The notes under the pieces are model-generated. The model saw only the letters and a program-made list of their open reading frames with translations. It did no database searches and was not told the origin of the DNA. A stretch of 64,000 nt of DNA. It comes from Candidatus Bathyanammoxibius amoris. Lineage in GTDB: Bacteria; Planctomycetota; Brocadiia; Brocadiales; Bathyanammoxibiaceae. The translations under genes were made by a program, and so were the position numbers. Of the stretch, positions 1 to 7,192 are shown in pieces. Location: positions 1-64,000 of the forward strand of contig JAMXCW010000004.1 in the NCBI GenBank assembly GCA_024451685.1. The letters run 5' to 3'. Each line of letters opens with the position of its first letter. Positions within the stretch are counted from its first letter, which is position 1.

Positions 1-692
1 CCTGCGCCGGGTGATTGTGGACGCTTGCGGGGTCCGCCGGGTCCTGCGCCGGGTGATTGTGGACGCTTGCGGGGTCCGCCGGGTCCTGCGCCGGGTGATT
101 GTGGACGCTTGCGGGGTCCACCGGGTCCTGCGCCGGGTGATTGTGGACGCTTGCGGGGTCCACCGGGCCCTGCGCCGGGTGATTGTGGACGCTTGCGGGG
201 TCCGCCAGGTCCGGCTTGTGATGGTCCACCAGGCCTCTGGGGTCTGTCCGATCTGTCCACCCTGTCCGGTCTATTCCCACTATCCCCTCTACCAAGTCTA
301 TCTGCACTGCCCGGCCTGTCTCCCCTCTCACCCTTATCAGGTCTGTCCTGTCTATCTCCCCTCTCACCCCTATCGGGCCTGTCCGGTCTATCTCCCCTCT
401 CACCCCTATCGGGCCTGTCCGGTCTATCTCTCCTCTCCGGCCTATCAGGTCTGTCCGGTCTGGTATTCGGTGACCTGGAACTATCGGGCATCTGGGGTCT
501 ATCCGGCCTCTCCCCCCTATCGGGCCTGTCCGGTCTATCTCCCCTCTCACCCCTATCAGGCCTGTCCGGTCTATCTGGTCTGTCCTGTGACGAAGCATTT
601 GTATCCGCCGGGTACAATTCCTGGGTCGCCGCGGGTGCAGGAAACGAAAGGAGAAATAGGGCCGCTAAGGCGATGACAATGTGTTTCCGCAT
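1..692 (-). CDS. secreted low-complexity Arg/Asp/Pro-rich repeat protein (3' end outside window)
   Basis: The minus strand is open from an ATG at 692-690 to the window edge, so at least 230 codons are present and the C-terminus is missing. The first 22 or so residues (MRKHIVIALAALFLLSFPAPA) form a clear signal peptide, so the product is exported. About 110 residues then repeat the 12-mer DRGERGDRPDRP with minor variants. After a short linker comes a second repeat, the 14-mer PGAGPGGPRKRPQS, in five near-identical copies up to the edge. The charge pattern alternates acid, base and proline, so the chain is probably disordered and possibly cell-wall or matrix associated. The plus-strand frames through this region carry no signal peptide and look like shadows. 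No family is recognised and the function is unknown. Confidence 0.8.
   Translation of the reverse strand, partial: MRKHIVIALAALFLLSFPAPAATQELYPADTNASSQDRPDRPDRPDRGERGDRPDRPDRGERPDRPQMPDSSRSPNTRPDRPDRPERRDRPDRPDRGERGDRPDRPDRGERGDRQDRPDKGERGDRPGSADRLGRGDSGNRPDRVDRSDRPQRPGGPSQAGPGGPRKRPQSPGAGPGGPRKRPQSPGAGPGGPRKRPQSPGAGPGGPRKRPQSPGAGPGGPRKRPQSPGA
13..222. repeat. 42-bp tandem repeat, five copies
   Basis: Units begin at 13, 55, 97, 139 and 181, each starting GATTGTGGACGCTTGCGGGG. The last unit diverges at its end. The unit equals 14 codons of the minus-strand secreted protein, so the array keeps its reading frame and can expand or contract without a frameshift. Confidence 0.9.
300..590. repeat. 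36-bp degenerate tandem repeats within the secreted protein gene
   Basis: The unit CCCCTCTCACCCCTATCGGG plus about 16 further bases recurs in phase and encodes the 12-mer DRGERGDRPDRP on the minus strand. Shorter 9- to 12-bp sub-repeats (RPD, RPDRP) are interspersed, suggesting growth by replication slippage. Confidence 0.8.
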
Positions 693-739
693 TGTTTCTT
701 ACCGTCCATGAAATTACGCATGCAGCGTAGTCCCTGCCG

Positions 740-1147
740 TTAGTCTTTCAGGCGCTGCAGCTGTTCGGTCAGCCTTTCAATTAACGCGTTAAGTTTTTCG
801 CGTGCGCTCTCGCTCAGGTCTCCAAGCTCTTCTTTCATCAGTTTACGCATGTTAGTCAGGTCTTTTTCCAATTGTTTGCGCATTTTTTCCCGTTCGACCT
901 TCCGTTTGGCGTGCTTCTCGGTGCGTGTGGCGTCTCGCTCCTGCCGGTGTTTGGTCCTGAGTTCTTCCATCTCTGTCTGGTGTTTTGTGCGCATCTCGCC
1001 CATTTCCTGCTTGTGCCGTTCCTTGAGGCCGGCCTTGTCTACCTTTTGAGCCGAGGCTTCCGGTGCGGGTTTTTCCTCTTCCGCCAGGGCTGCAACTGAC
1101 AGGGTAAGACAAAGTGCCGCCAGCACAGGTATCATTAGTTTATACAT
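740..1147 (-). CDS. secreted charged coiled-coil protein
   Basis: This is a 135-residue product with a signal peptide (MYKLMIPVLAALCLTLSVAALA) and an almost wholly charged mature part rich in Lys, Glu, Arg and Met. Repeated patterns such as EMGEMRTKHQTEMEELRTKH fit a long helical coiled coil. GAGGT lies about nine bases before the ATG. It lies just upstream, on the same strand, of the low-complexity secreted protein gene, and both may act in the envelope. A periplasmic chaperone-like or Spy/CpxP-like metal-binding role is conceivable, but no family motif is present. Confidence 0.75.
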   Translation of the reverse strand: MYKLMIPVLAALCLTLSVAALAEEEKPAPEASAQKVDKAGLKERHKQEMGEMRTKHQTEMEELRTKHRQERDATRTEKHAKRKVEREKMRKQLEKDLTNMRKLMKEELGDLSESAREKLNALIERLTEQLQRLKD

Positions 1148-1220
1148 TAACTTTTACCTCTTTCATGAGTTAAGGGAATGAAATACACGGGTTCCTGCCA
1201 GGGATTAGAAATTGTACCAA

Positions 1221-1700
1221 CTATGATTTGGATGGTTCTAAAGTCGACTCTTCCAGGAAATTACGAACACTCCGCTCTACGTCTTCCATGGTCACGTCGG
1301 TATCCTTACAGTACCCATGAGGCCTCAGGTTGGGTACCGAGACAATAGCCTTAGGGAACGCGGCCATTAGTCCTATACGCAGTTCCTTCTCGCACGCTAT
1401 GGCTATCACACCGCGGATTTCGTCAGACTTGACCCTCTGCAGTGCGGCCCTTCCCCCGGTAGCCACGGCCAGATGGACACCGTATTTATCGGATAAAGCT
1501 ATTAGATCCATTACCTTACACTTACCGCAGCGCTTGCACTCTGCAAGGTCGAGGGTTATCTTCTGCGGACACTTTGACCACTGGATGCAGTGTGGAAACA
1601 TTATCAGGAGGCTGGAGGGTGGGCACTTAGAGCCCTTCAACCTCTGCAGCATGTTGCTCAGAGAGACAAACTTGCCGTCCAGTACCTCACCAATGCTCAT
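1221..1700 (-). CDS. DUF116 family protein
   Basis: This 159-residue protein has the DUF116 layout: an N-terminal part ending in FPHCIQWSKCP, a CKRCGKCK cysteine cluster near residue 57, a hydrophobic stretch with ATGG, and IACEKEL near residue 105. The conserved cysteines suggest metal or Fe-S binding, but the function of the family is not established. AAGGGG precedes the ATG closely. It lies 74 bp downstream of fmt on the same strand, so it is probably the third gene of a def-fmt operon, an arrangement consistent with a housekeeping role. No transmembrane segment is evident. Confidence 0.8.
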   Translation of the reverse strand: MSIGEVLDGKFVSLSNMLQRLKGSKCPPSSLLIMFPHCIQWSKCPQKITLDLAECKRCGKCKVMDLIALSDKYGVHLAVATGGRAALQRVKSDEIRGVIAIACEKELRIGLMAAFPKAIVSVPNLRPHGYCKDTDVTMEDVERSVRNFLEESTLEPSKS

Positions 1701-1774
1701 ATATCTTTCCCCTTCGAAATTATAGGACTTTTATGCCATTTTATATGGGGTGTGGTGAAAGTCAAGGATGTTTA

Positions 1775-2740
1775 TTACGACACAAAGCACTCACCTTCAA
1801 CCACATGGTGCCCCAGCAGGTATTCCCGTGCCGTCATCTCCCTGCCGCCCTCCGGCTGGAGCCGGGTTATCCATAACGAGCCTGCCCCCGCGGCTACCTG
1901 TATGCCCTGGTCTGACGTGCCAAGTATGGTACCCGGCCTGCCGGGTTCTCGTGACTCGTTTTTGGCCTCTACGCGCGAGCGCAGGACGATGAGCCTTTTC
2001 TTCGGCCTGCCCCCTTTACCGGGGAGGAAAGCAAAGGCACCCGGCCACGGGTTCATCCCACGGACAAAATTATGTATATTTTCCGCTGGCTGGTTCCAAT
2101 TGATGAGGGCATCTTCTTTCTTTACCCGGCGTACGTAACTTGCCGATTCTTCCCGTTGAGGGGTACAGGATACCGTCGAGTCTTCGTAGGTGTCGAGTAC
2201 CCTTATCAGGAGGTCACCGGCTACCACGGCAAGTCTCCGTTCCAGCTCCCCGGCCGTTTCATCAGGCCCTATCTCCACCACTTCCTTGTCGATAACGTCC
2301 CCGGTGTCTATTTCATATGCCACCTTTTGCGCCGTAACGCCCGTGACCTTTTCACCGTCTATGATGGCCTGTGCGATGGGTGCGGCCCCACGATATTTGG
2401 GCAGTAATGAGGCATGGAGGTTGATGCAGGCAATCCTTGGGATCTTGAGGAATTCCCGTGACAGCTTTTGGCCGAATGCGACCACAACGATGAGGTCCGG
2501 AGCAAGGCCCTCAAGCGTCCGGATCGTACCCTGCTCATTGACGCTCTCGGGCTGGATTATTCTGAGACCGAGCTCTTCGGCCAGCTGTTTTACGGGCGGG
2601 GGGAACGTGTGCTGGTGGTGCCGTCCCCTGGGCCTGTCCGGCCGGGTAACTACCGCAGTGATGCGATGTCCGGGGGTACCGGCAAGGCGTCTGAGCGGGG
2701 GCAATGCGAAGTCAGGCGTTCCCATGAAAACAACGTTCAT
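1775..2740 (-). CDS. fmt: methionyl-tRNA formyltransferase
   Basis: It transfers a formyl group from 10-formyl-tetrahydrofolate to Met-tRNA(fMet) in the cytoplasm for translation initiation. The 321-residue length is typical. The N-terminus MNVVFMGTPDFALPPLRRL is the family signature, and INLHASLLPKYRGAAPIAQA carries the catalytic folate-binding region (Asn, His and a downstream Asp in IDTGD). The C-terminal third with NFVRGMNPWPGAF matches the tRNA-binding OB-fold domain. It follows def by 57 bp on the same strand, the classic def-fmt pair. The initiator tRNA gene at 33804 is its substrate source. Confidence 0.97.
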   Translation of the reverse strand: MNVVFMGTPDFALPPLRRLAGTPGHRITAVVTRPDRPRGRHHQHTFPPPVKQLAEELGLRIIQPESVNEQGTIRTLEGLAPDLIVVVAFGQKLSREFLKIPRIACINLHASLLPKYRGAAPIAQAIIDGEKVTGVTAQKVAYEIDTGDVIDKEVVEIGPDETAGELERRLAVVAGDLLIRVLDTYEDSTVSCTPQREESASYVRRVKKEDALINWNQPAENIHNFVRGMNPWPGAFAFLPGKGGRPKKRLIVLRSRVEAKNESREPGRPGTILGTSDQGIQVAAGAGSLWITRLQPEGGREMTAREYLLGHHVVEGECFVS

Positions 2741-2797
2741 TTGCTGAAAATTCTCCAGGACGGGGCACAGACGGCAGGGGGTTGTTAGTGGGGCGGT

Positions 2798-3319
2798 TTA
2801 AAGCCTTTGGGTGCTGGCGGTCTCTTCTTTGTAGATCGTCTCCAGTTCCTTGATTCTCCTCGAGTTTGCCACACTGCCGGCAGGGGTCATCCTGTCAATA
2901 ATCAGCCTGCCGTTGAGGTGGTCTATCTCGTGCTGCCACACCCTTGCCTCAAGGCCCTCCGCCTCCATCTCCAACCTCTCACCTTCAAGATTGTACGCAA
3001 CTACCCTTACCGTTTCAGACCTTGCTATGTTTCCGAACACGCCGGGCAGGCTCAGACAGCCCTCCTCTTCCAGCGACGCGCCCTCCTCATGCGTTATGAC
3101 AGGGTTTACGAAGACGCTCCCGCCGGTCTTTTCGCCGGAGGTGTCTTTCACCAGCAGCCTTACGGGCCAGCCCACCTGCGGGGCGGCAAGCCCCACCCCT
3201 TCAGCCTCGTACAGAAGCCGGAGCATCTCCTCGGCCTTTTTACAAACCTCTTTGGTTATCTCTTTTACGGGCCCGGCCTTCCGGCTCAGCCTGGAGTCAG
3301 GGTAAAGTAGTATCTTCAT
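2798..3319 (-). CDS. def: peptide deformylase
   Basis: It removes the N-formyl group from nascent proteins using a metal centre. The 173-residue sequence has all three deformylase motifs: GVGLAAPQVG near residue 42, EEGCLSLPG near 85 and the metal-binding HEIDHLNG near 130. The cysteine of motif 2 and the two histidines of motif 3 are intact, so the enzyme should be active. It is the first gene of the def-fmt-DUF116 set. The ribosome-binding site is weak, with no clear purine run before the ATG. Confidence 0.97.
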   Translation of the reverse strand: MKILLYPDSRLSRKAGPVKEITKEVCKKAEEMLRLLYEAEGVGLAAPQVGWPVRLLVKDTSGEKTGGSVFVNPVITHEEGASLEEEGCLSLPGVFGNIARSETVRVVAYNLEGERLEMEAEGLEARVWQHEIDHLNGRLIIDRMTPAGSVANSRRIKELETIYKEETASTQRL

Positions 3320-3495
3320 GCTCTGTTTAAAGGAATTTTATGGGCAAAAAAGCCTGGGACAACCTGATACCAGAGAGTCCCTGCTAAAAACCAAGTATAA
3401 CAGCCACTTGATAGTTCTGCAAGGGGCAGGGGGCAGCCACTTGCTTTTTACAGCGGTGGCGAGCCGGTGAGGCGGCCTCCAAAGAGTTATTTCTG

Positions 3496-3524
3496 TTGAC
3501 AGATGGTTTCACGTCTAATAAATT
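3496..3524 (+). promoter_or_regulatory. putative sigma70 promoter of rpsT
   Basis: TTGACA at 3496-3501 is followed after 17 bp by TAAATT at 3519-3524, about 30 bp before the rpsT start. The -35 is perfect and the -10 only fair. The TTG of this -35 is also the first codon of a longer but implausible N-terminal extension of S20. Confidence 0.5.
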
Positions 3525-3555
3525 ATACTGTTTTCATGTTTCTTGGGAGGAGACT

Positions 3556-3855
3556 ATGCCACAAAGACCAACGGCAAGCAAGAGCCTGAGACAGAACGTA
3601 CAGCGGCGGGCGCGAAACCGCACGGCAAGGTCTGCACTCAGGACGCAGTTGAAGAAATTTGTTACGGCCGCTGAAACAGGAAACGTAGATGCGGCAAAGG
3701 AAGAACTGCGCCTTACCATCAGGGCGCTGGACCGGTCGGCAGCCAGAAACCTCATCAAAAAGGGCACGGCTGCGCGTCAAAAATCCCGCCTTACCATAAG
3801 ACTCAGCAGGCTTGTGGCCGGAGAGGGCAAAAAAGCCTCAGAGACCGGGAAGTAA
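3556..3855 (+). CDS. rpsT: 30S ribosomal protein S20
   Basis: This 99-residue basic protein binds 16S rRNA in the small subunit. MPQRPTASKSLRQNVQRRAR and the helical remainder (RNLIKKGTAARQKSRLTIRLS) match S20. The ATG at 3556 was chosen over an upstream TTG because GGGAGGAG lies five bases before it and because S20 normally begins with a short M-x-x-x-x-S/A-K stretch. It is transcribed alone, opposite to def. A palindromic repeat follows within 35 bp and could serve as a transcript end. Confidence 0.95.
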   Translation: MPQRPTASKSLRQNVQRRARNRTARSALRTQLKKFVTAAETGNVDAAKEELRLTIRALDRSAARNLIKKGTAARQKSRLTIRLSRLVAGEGKKASETGK

Positions 3856-3887
3856 CTGCCAGGCAAGACCGTGCAAACGTCATTATG

Positions 3888-3946
3888 TCATTCTGAGTTT
3901 TTTGAGCGAAGAATCCAGGTAGGGGCACGTTGCAACGTGCCCCTAC
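3888..3946. repeat. palindromic repeat element (TCATTCTGAG type)
   Basis: TCATTCTGAG at 3888 and GAAGAATC at about 3909 are followed by a perfect 28-bp palindrome at 3919-3946 (GTAGGGGCACGTTG and its complement, no loop). The same TCATTCTGAG...GAAGAATC pattern recurs near 47439 and 63414. Confidence 0.8.
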
Positions 3947-4011
3947 GATTAGATTCATTTTTCTCCCTTAGAATGGTCCGCCACAGGTGTAATTCTTCAT
4001 AATTATTCTGG

Positions 4012-4089
4012 TAACAGTCTGGCAGGGTAGCGGCAGGGTAGCGCGGAAGTTGGGAAATCCATTAACTAACCCTGCCAGGGAGGCTGTTA
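4012..4089. promoter_or_regulatory. long imperfect hairpin in the lysC leader region
   Basis: TAACAG (4012-4017) pairs with CTGTTA (4084-4089), and inside it CTGGCAGGGT (4019-4028) pairs perfectly with ACCCTGCCAG (4069-4078). The enclosed part contains two direct copies of GGCAGGGTAGCG. It ends 97 bp before lysC. It may be a structured leader or another palindromic repeat. It does not match a lysine riboswitch as far as I can read. Confidence 0.5.
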
Positions 4090-4185
4090 GCAACGACAAA
4101 GTCTATCAAATCTGTCTTGACCGGTAATCGGGTATTGGAGTAACGTCTCTGAGCTTTCACGATTTTTAAAGGCATGAATTAAGAA

Positions 4186-5418
4186 ATGGGATTAACTGTA
4201 CAGAAATTTGGCGGCTCATCCGTTGCCGACGCGGAGAAAATTAAGGCCGCGGCCCGGAGGGTGGTGCAGTCCTTCAGGGAAGGTAACCAGGTGGTGGTGG
4301 TCGTGTCGGCCCGCGGGGAGATGACCGACGAGCTCTTCGGGCTTGCAAAGGAGATAACAGAGAAACCTTCGTCCAGGGAACTTGACACGCTGGTCTCCAC
4401 CGGTGAGCAGGTGTCCATCGCGCTAATGGCTATGGCCATACATGCCCTGGGCCACGACGCCATATCGTTTACCGGCGCGCAGGTAGGTATAGTCACGGAC
4501 GGCTACCACACCAACGCCAGAATACTAAAGATAGACACAAAGAAGATAAAAAAGGAACTGGACAGCGGTAAGATCGTGGTGGTGGCCGGATACCAGGGGG
4601 TAGATGCCTACAAGAACATCACTACCCTGGGCAGGGGCGGCTCGGATGCGACTGCCGTGGCGCTTGCGGCGCTGCTGAAGGCTGAACACTGCGACATCTT
4701 TACGGACGTGGATGGTATATATACGGCAGACCCCAGGATAGTCCCTGAGGCGAGAAAGCTGGACAGGATATCGTACGGTGAGCTCCTCGAACTGGCCAGT
4801 ATGGGCTCTCAGGTGATGCAGGCCCGTTCCATAGCGTTTGCCAAGAAGTACAACGTACCGTTGAGGGTGAGGTCGTGTTTCAACAACTCAGAGGGAACCA
4901 TAATATGTCAGGAGGTTAAGGAAATGGAAGAAATCGTGGTCAGCGGTGCCACGGTCACCAAGGACGAGGCCAAGGTGGTTATCAGAGGCATTCCGGACCG
5001 GCCCGGGCAGGCCGCCGGGGTATTTAGAGAGATGGCACGGAACAACATTAACGTAGACATGATAATCCAGAACATAGGCTCCCGCGGCCTTGCTAACATT
5101 ACCTTCACCGTGCCGAAGGCGGAACTTGACGCGGCAATGGAGGCGGTACGCAAGTTACAGAAAGAGGAGGGGTTCGCTGAGGTCCATGCCGACAGCAAAG
5201 TGGCGAAGTTGTCTGTGGTGGGCATAGGCATGCGGAGCCACTGCGGAATTGCCGAGAAGATGTTCCACGCACTTGCGGAGGAAAAAGTAAACATCCAGAT
5301 GATAAGCACTTCAGAGATAAAGATCTCATGCATCATTGACGAGGCGCAGGCGGAGCGGGCGCTGAAGGCCGTGCACAAGGCATTTGAACTGGAAAAGACG
5401 GGAAAAACAGCCGTATAG
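4186..5418 (+). CDS. lysC: aspartate kinase
   Basis: It phosphorylates L-aspartate, the first step towards Lys, Thr, Met and diaminopimelate. The 410-residue monofunctional form starts MGLTVQKFGGSSVADAEKI, the kinase signature. TLGRGGSDATAVALAA and the FTDVDGIYTADPR segment complete the kinase domain (residues 1-245). Two C-terminal ACT repeats (about 265-405, with RPGQAAGVF and the GIGMRSHCGIAEKMF region) predict feedback inhibition by end-product amino acids. A structured element precedes the gene. It stands 175 bp upstream of cimA, so the two may form an amino-acid biosynthesis group. Confidence 0.97.
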   Translation: MGLTVQKFGGSSVADAEKIKAAARRVVQSFREGNQVVVVVSARGEMTDELFGLAKEITEKPSSRELDTLVSTGEQVSIALMAMAIHALGHDAISFTGAQVGIVTDGYHTNARILKIDTKKIKKELDSGKIVVVAGYQGVDAYKNITTLGRGGSDATAVALAALLKAEHCDIFTDVDGIYTADPRIVPEARKLDRISYGELLELASMGSQVMQARSIAFAKKYNVPLRVRSCFNNSEGTIICQEVKEMEEIVVSGATVTKDEAKVVIRGIPDRPGQAAGVFREMARNNINVDMIIQNIGSRGLANITFTVPKAELDAAMEAVRKLQKEEGFAEVHADSKVAKLSVVGIGMRSHCGIAEKMFHALAEEKVNIQMISTSEIKISCIIDEAQAERALKAVHKAFELEKTGKTAV

Positions 5419-5483
5419 CTGGGACTTTTAAGTCTGTGAAACACTGTGTTCCTGATTTTAGTGGAAGTTTATTTGAAAGAAAT

Positions 5484-5540
5484 GTAGCGTCGGGTCTCCG
5501 TACCCGACGCGGGACGTCCGATACAGAGGTCGGACGCTAC
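5484..5540. repeat. three-stem palindromic repeat upstream of cimA
   Basis: The outer arms GTAGCGTC (5484-5491) and GACGCTAC (5533-5540) enclose two hairpins, GTCGGGT/ACCCGAC and GTCCGA/TCGGAC, giving a cloverleaf-like fold. The GTAGCG...CGCTAC ends match the inner part of the element at 47407-47607. Confidence 0.75.
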
Positions 5541-5593
5541 AGTAAGGTTTCGCCTGGTGCATTTGTATACGTATAAAAAGAGTGTATAAAAAA

Positions 5594-7192
5594 ATGAAAA
5601 AAATCATCGTTTACGACACAACACTGCGTGACGGAAGCCAGGCCGAAGGGGTCTTCTTCTCTCTGCAGGACAAGATAAGCATCGCCCTGAAGCTCGATGA
5701 CCTGGGGGTGGACTATATCGAAGGCGGTTACCCCGGCTCTAACCCGAAGGACAGGGACTTTTTCAGGGATATCGCGTCCAAAACGCTCTCTAACTCCAAA
5801 GTCGTCGCGTTCGGCAGCACACGGAGGGGGGATAAAAATGCCGAGGCAGACCCCGGTTTGCAGGCCCTGCTTAAGGCCGAGACCCCTGTGGTTACCATTG
5901 TGGCCAAGGGCTGGGACCTGCACGTCAAAGAGGTGCTGCGAGTGTCTCCGGAAAACAATTTAAATATGATATCGGACACCGTCAAGTTCCTGAAATCCCA
6001 CAACAGAGAGGTATTTGTGGACATCGAGCATTTCTTTGACGGATATAAGTCAGACGCCAAGTATGCCCTCAAGGTAGTGAAGACTGCCGTATCCTCGGGT
6101 GCCGATGCCATCGTGTTGTGTGACACCAACGGTGGCTGTCTTCCTTCTGAAATATCATGGATGGTAAAGAAGGCGAGGGGTGGTGTGAAGGTCCCGTTAG
6201 GCATCCATACCCATAACGACTGCGACCTGGCAGTGGCCAATACACTGGCGGCCGTGGAAGCCGGAGCTACACACGTACAGGGAACCATAAACGGGTTTGG
6301 TGAGAGGTGCGGCAACGCCGACCTATGCTCAATCATCCCCGTCCTTACACTGAAACAGGGTCTAACGTGTCTGGACGAGGGAAAGCTGAAGAAGCTTACC
6401 GAGGTCTCGCGCTACGTGAACGAGGTGGCGAACCTCGCCTCCAGGTCCAACCAGCCGTTTGTGGGCGTCAGCGCGTTTGCCCATAAAGGCGGCCTGCACG
6501 TGGACGCAATCACAAAAAACCGGCAGACATACGAGCACATATCCCCGGAGGTAATAGGAAACGAGAGACGTATACTCATCTCCGAGCTCTCCGGGAACGC
6601 CACCTTGCTGGCCAAAACGGCTCAATACGACATAACCAAAAACAAGGAGACGATGAGGAAGATACTGAAGCAGGTCCAGGACCGTGAGAACCAGGGTTAT
6701 CACTACGAGTCGGCGGAGGCGTCATTCGAGATACTGGTAAAGAAGGTGCTGGGGAGGTACAAGCGCTTCTTTGACACGGTAGGCTTTCACGTCACCGTAG
6801 AAAAACACGATGGCGCGCCGGTAACGGTGGCGACCGTCAAGATTAGTGTGGACGGCGTGGAGGAATTAACCGCGGCAGAGGGGGATGGCCCTGTAAACGC
6901 TCTGGACGGAGCACTGAGGAAAGCGCTGAAAAGGTTTTACCCGGAGCTTAAATGGCACCTGGTGGATTTCAAGGTCAGGGTCATCAATCCAAAAGACGGC
7001 ACCGCCGCAAGGGTCAGGGTAATCATTCAGTCCCAGGACGAACAGGACATCTGGGGTACGGTAGGCGTCTCCGAGAATATCATAGAAGCCAGCTGGGAGG
7101 CCCTGGTAGACAGTATCGAGTACAAGCTCCTCAAGGACCAGGAAAAGACAACCCGGCGGCCGGCCGCGGCGCTAAAGAGCAGACAGCAATGA
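5594..7192 (+). CDS. cimA: (R)-citramalate synthase
   Basis: It condenses acetyl-CoA with pyruvate to (R)-citramalate, the threonine-independent entry to isoleucine. YDTTLRDGSQAEGVFFSLQDK is the signature of the citramalate/alpha-isopropylmalate synthase family. The HTHNDCDLAVANTLAAVEAG metal-binding motif is intact, and the C-terminal LeuA-type allosteric domain (about 405-525) is present. EGGYPGSNPKD separates it from leuA. The ATG at 5594 gives about 532 residues; an in-frame GTG at 5582 would add four. Neither start has a strong ribosome-binding site. Its stop overlaps the valS start by ATGA. Confidence 0.93.
   Translation: MKKIIVYDTTLRDGSQAEGVFFSLQDKISIALKLDDLGVDYIEGGYPGSNPKDRDFFRDIASKTLSNSKVVAFGSTRRGDKNAEADPGLQALLKAETPVVTIVAKGWDLHVKEVLRVSPENNLNMISDTVKFLKSHNREVFVDIEHFFDGYKSDAKYALKVVKTAVSSGADAIVLCDTNGGCLPSEISWMVKKARGGVKVPLGIHTHNDCDLAVANTLAAVEAGATHVQGTINGFGERCGNADLCSIIPVLTLKQGLTCLDEGKLKKLTEVSRYVNEVANLASRSNQPFVGVSAFAHKGGLHVDAITKNRQTYEHISPEVIGNERRILISELSGNATLLAKTAQYDITKNKETMRKILKQVQDRENQGYHYESAEASFEILVKKVLGRYKRFFDTVGFHVTVEKHDGAPVTVATVKISVDGVEELTAAEGDGPVNALDGALRKALKRFYPELKWHLVDFKVRVINPKDGTAARVRVIIQSQDEQDIWGTVGVSENIIEASWEALVDSIEYKLLKDQEKTTRRPAAALKSRQQ

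Noticed and set aside
13-222. Possible CRISPR array
   Set aside because: The 42-bp units are directly contiguous with no spacers and lie in a coding frame.
11-711. Plus-strand collagen-like frames (GPPGPAPGD and GLSGLSPLS repeats)
   Set aside because: The minus-strand frame has a true signal peptide and an open repeat reading; the plus-strand frames lack a start signal and are its shadows.
5728-6336. Minus-strand frame inside cimA
   Set aside because: Shadow of cimA without any motif or ribosome-binding site.
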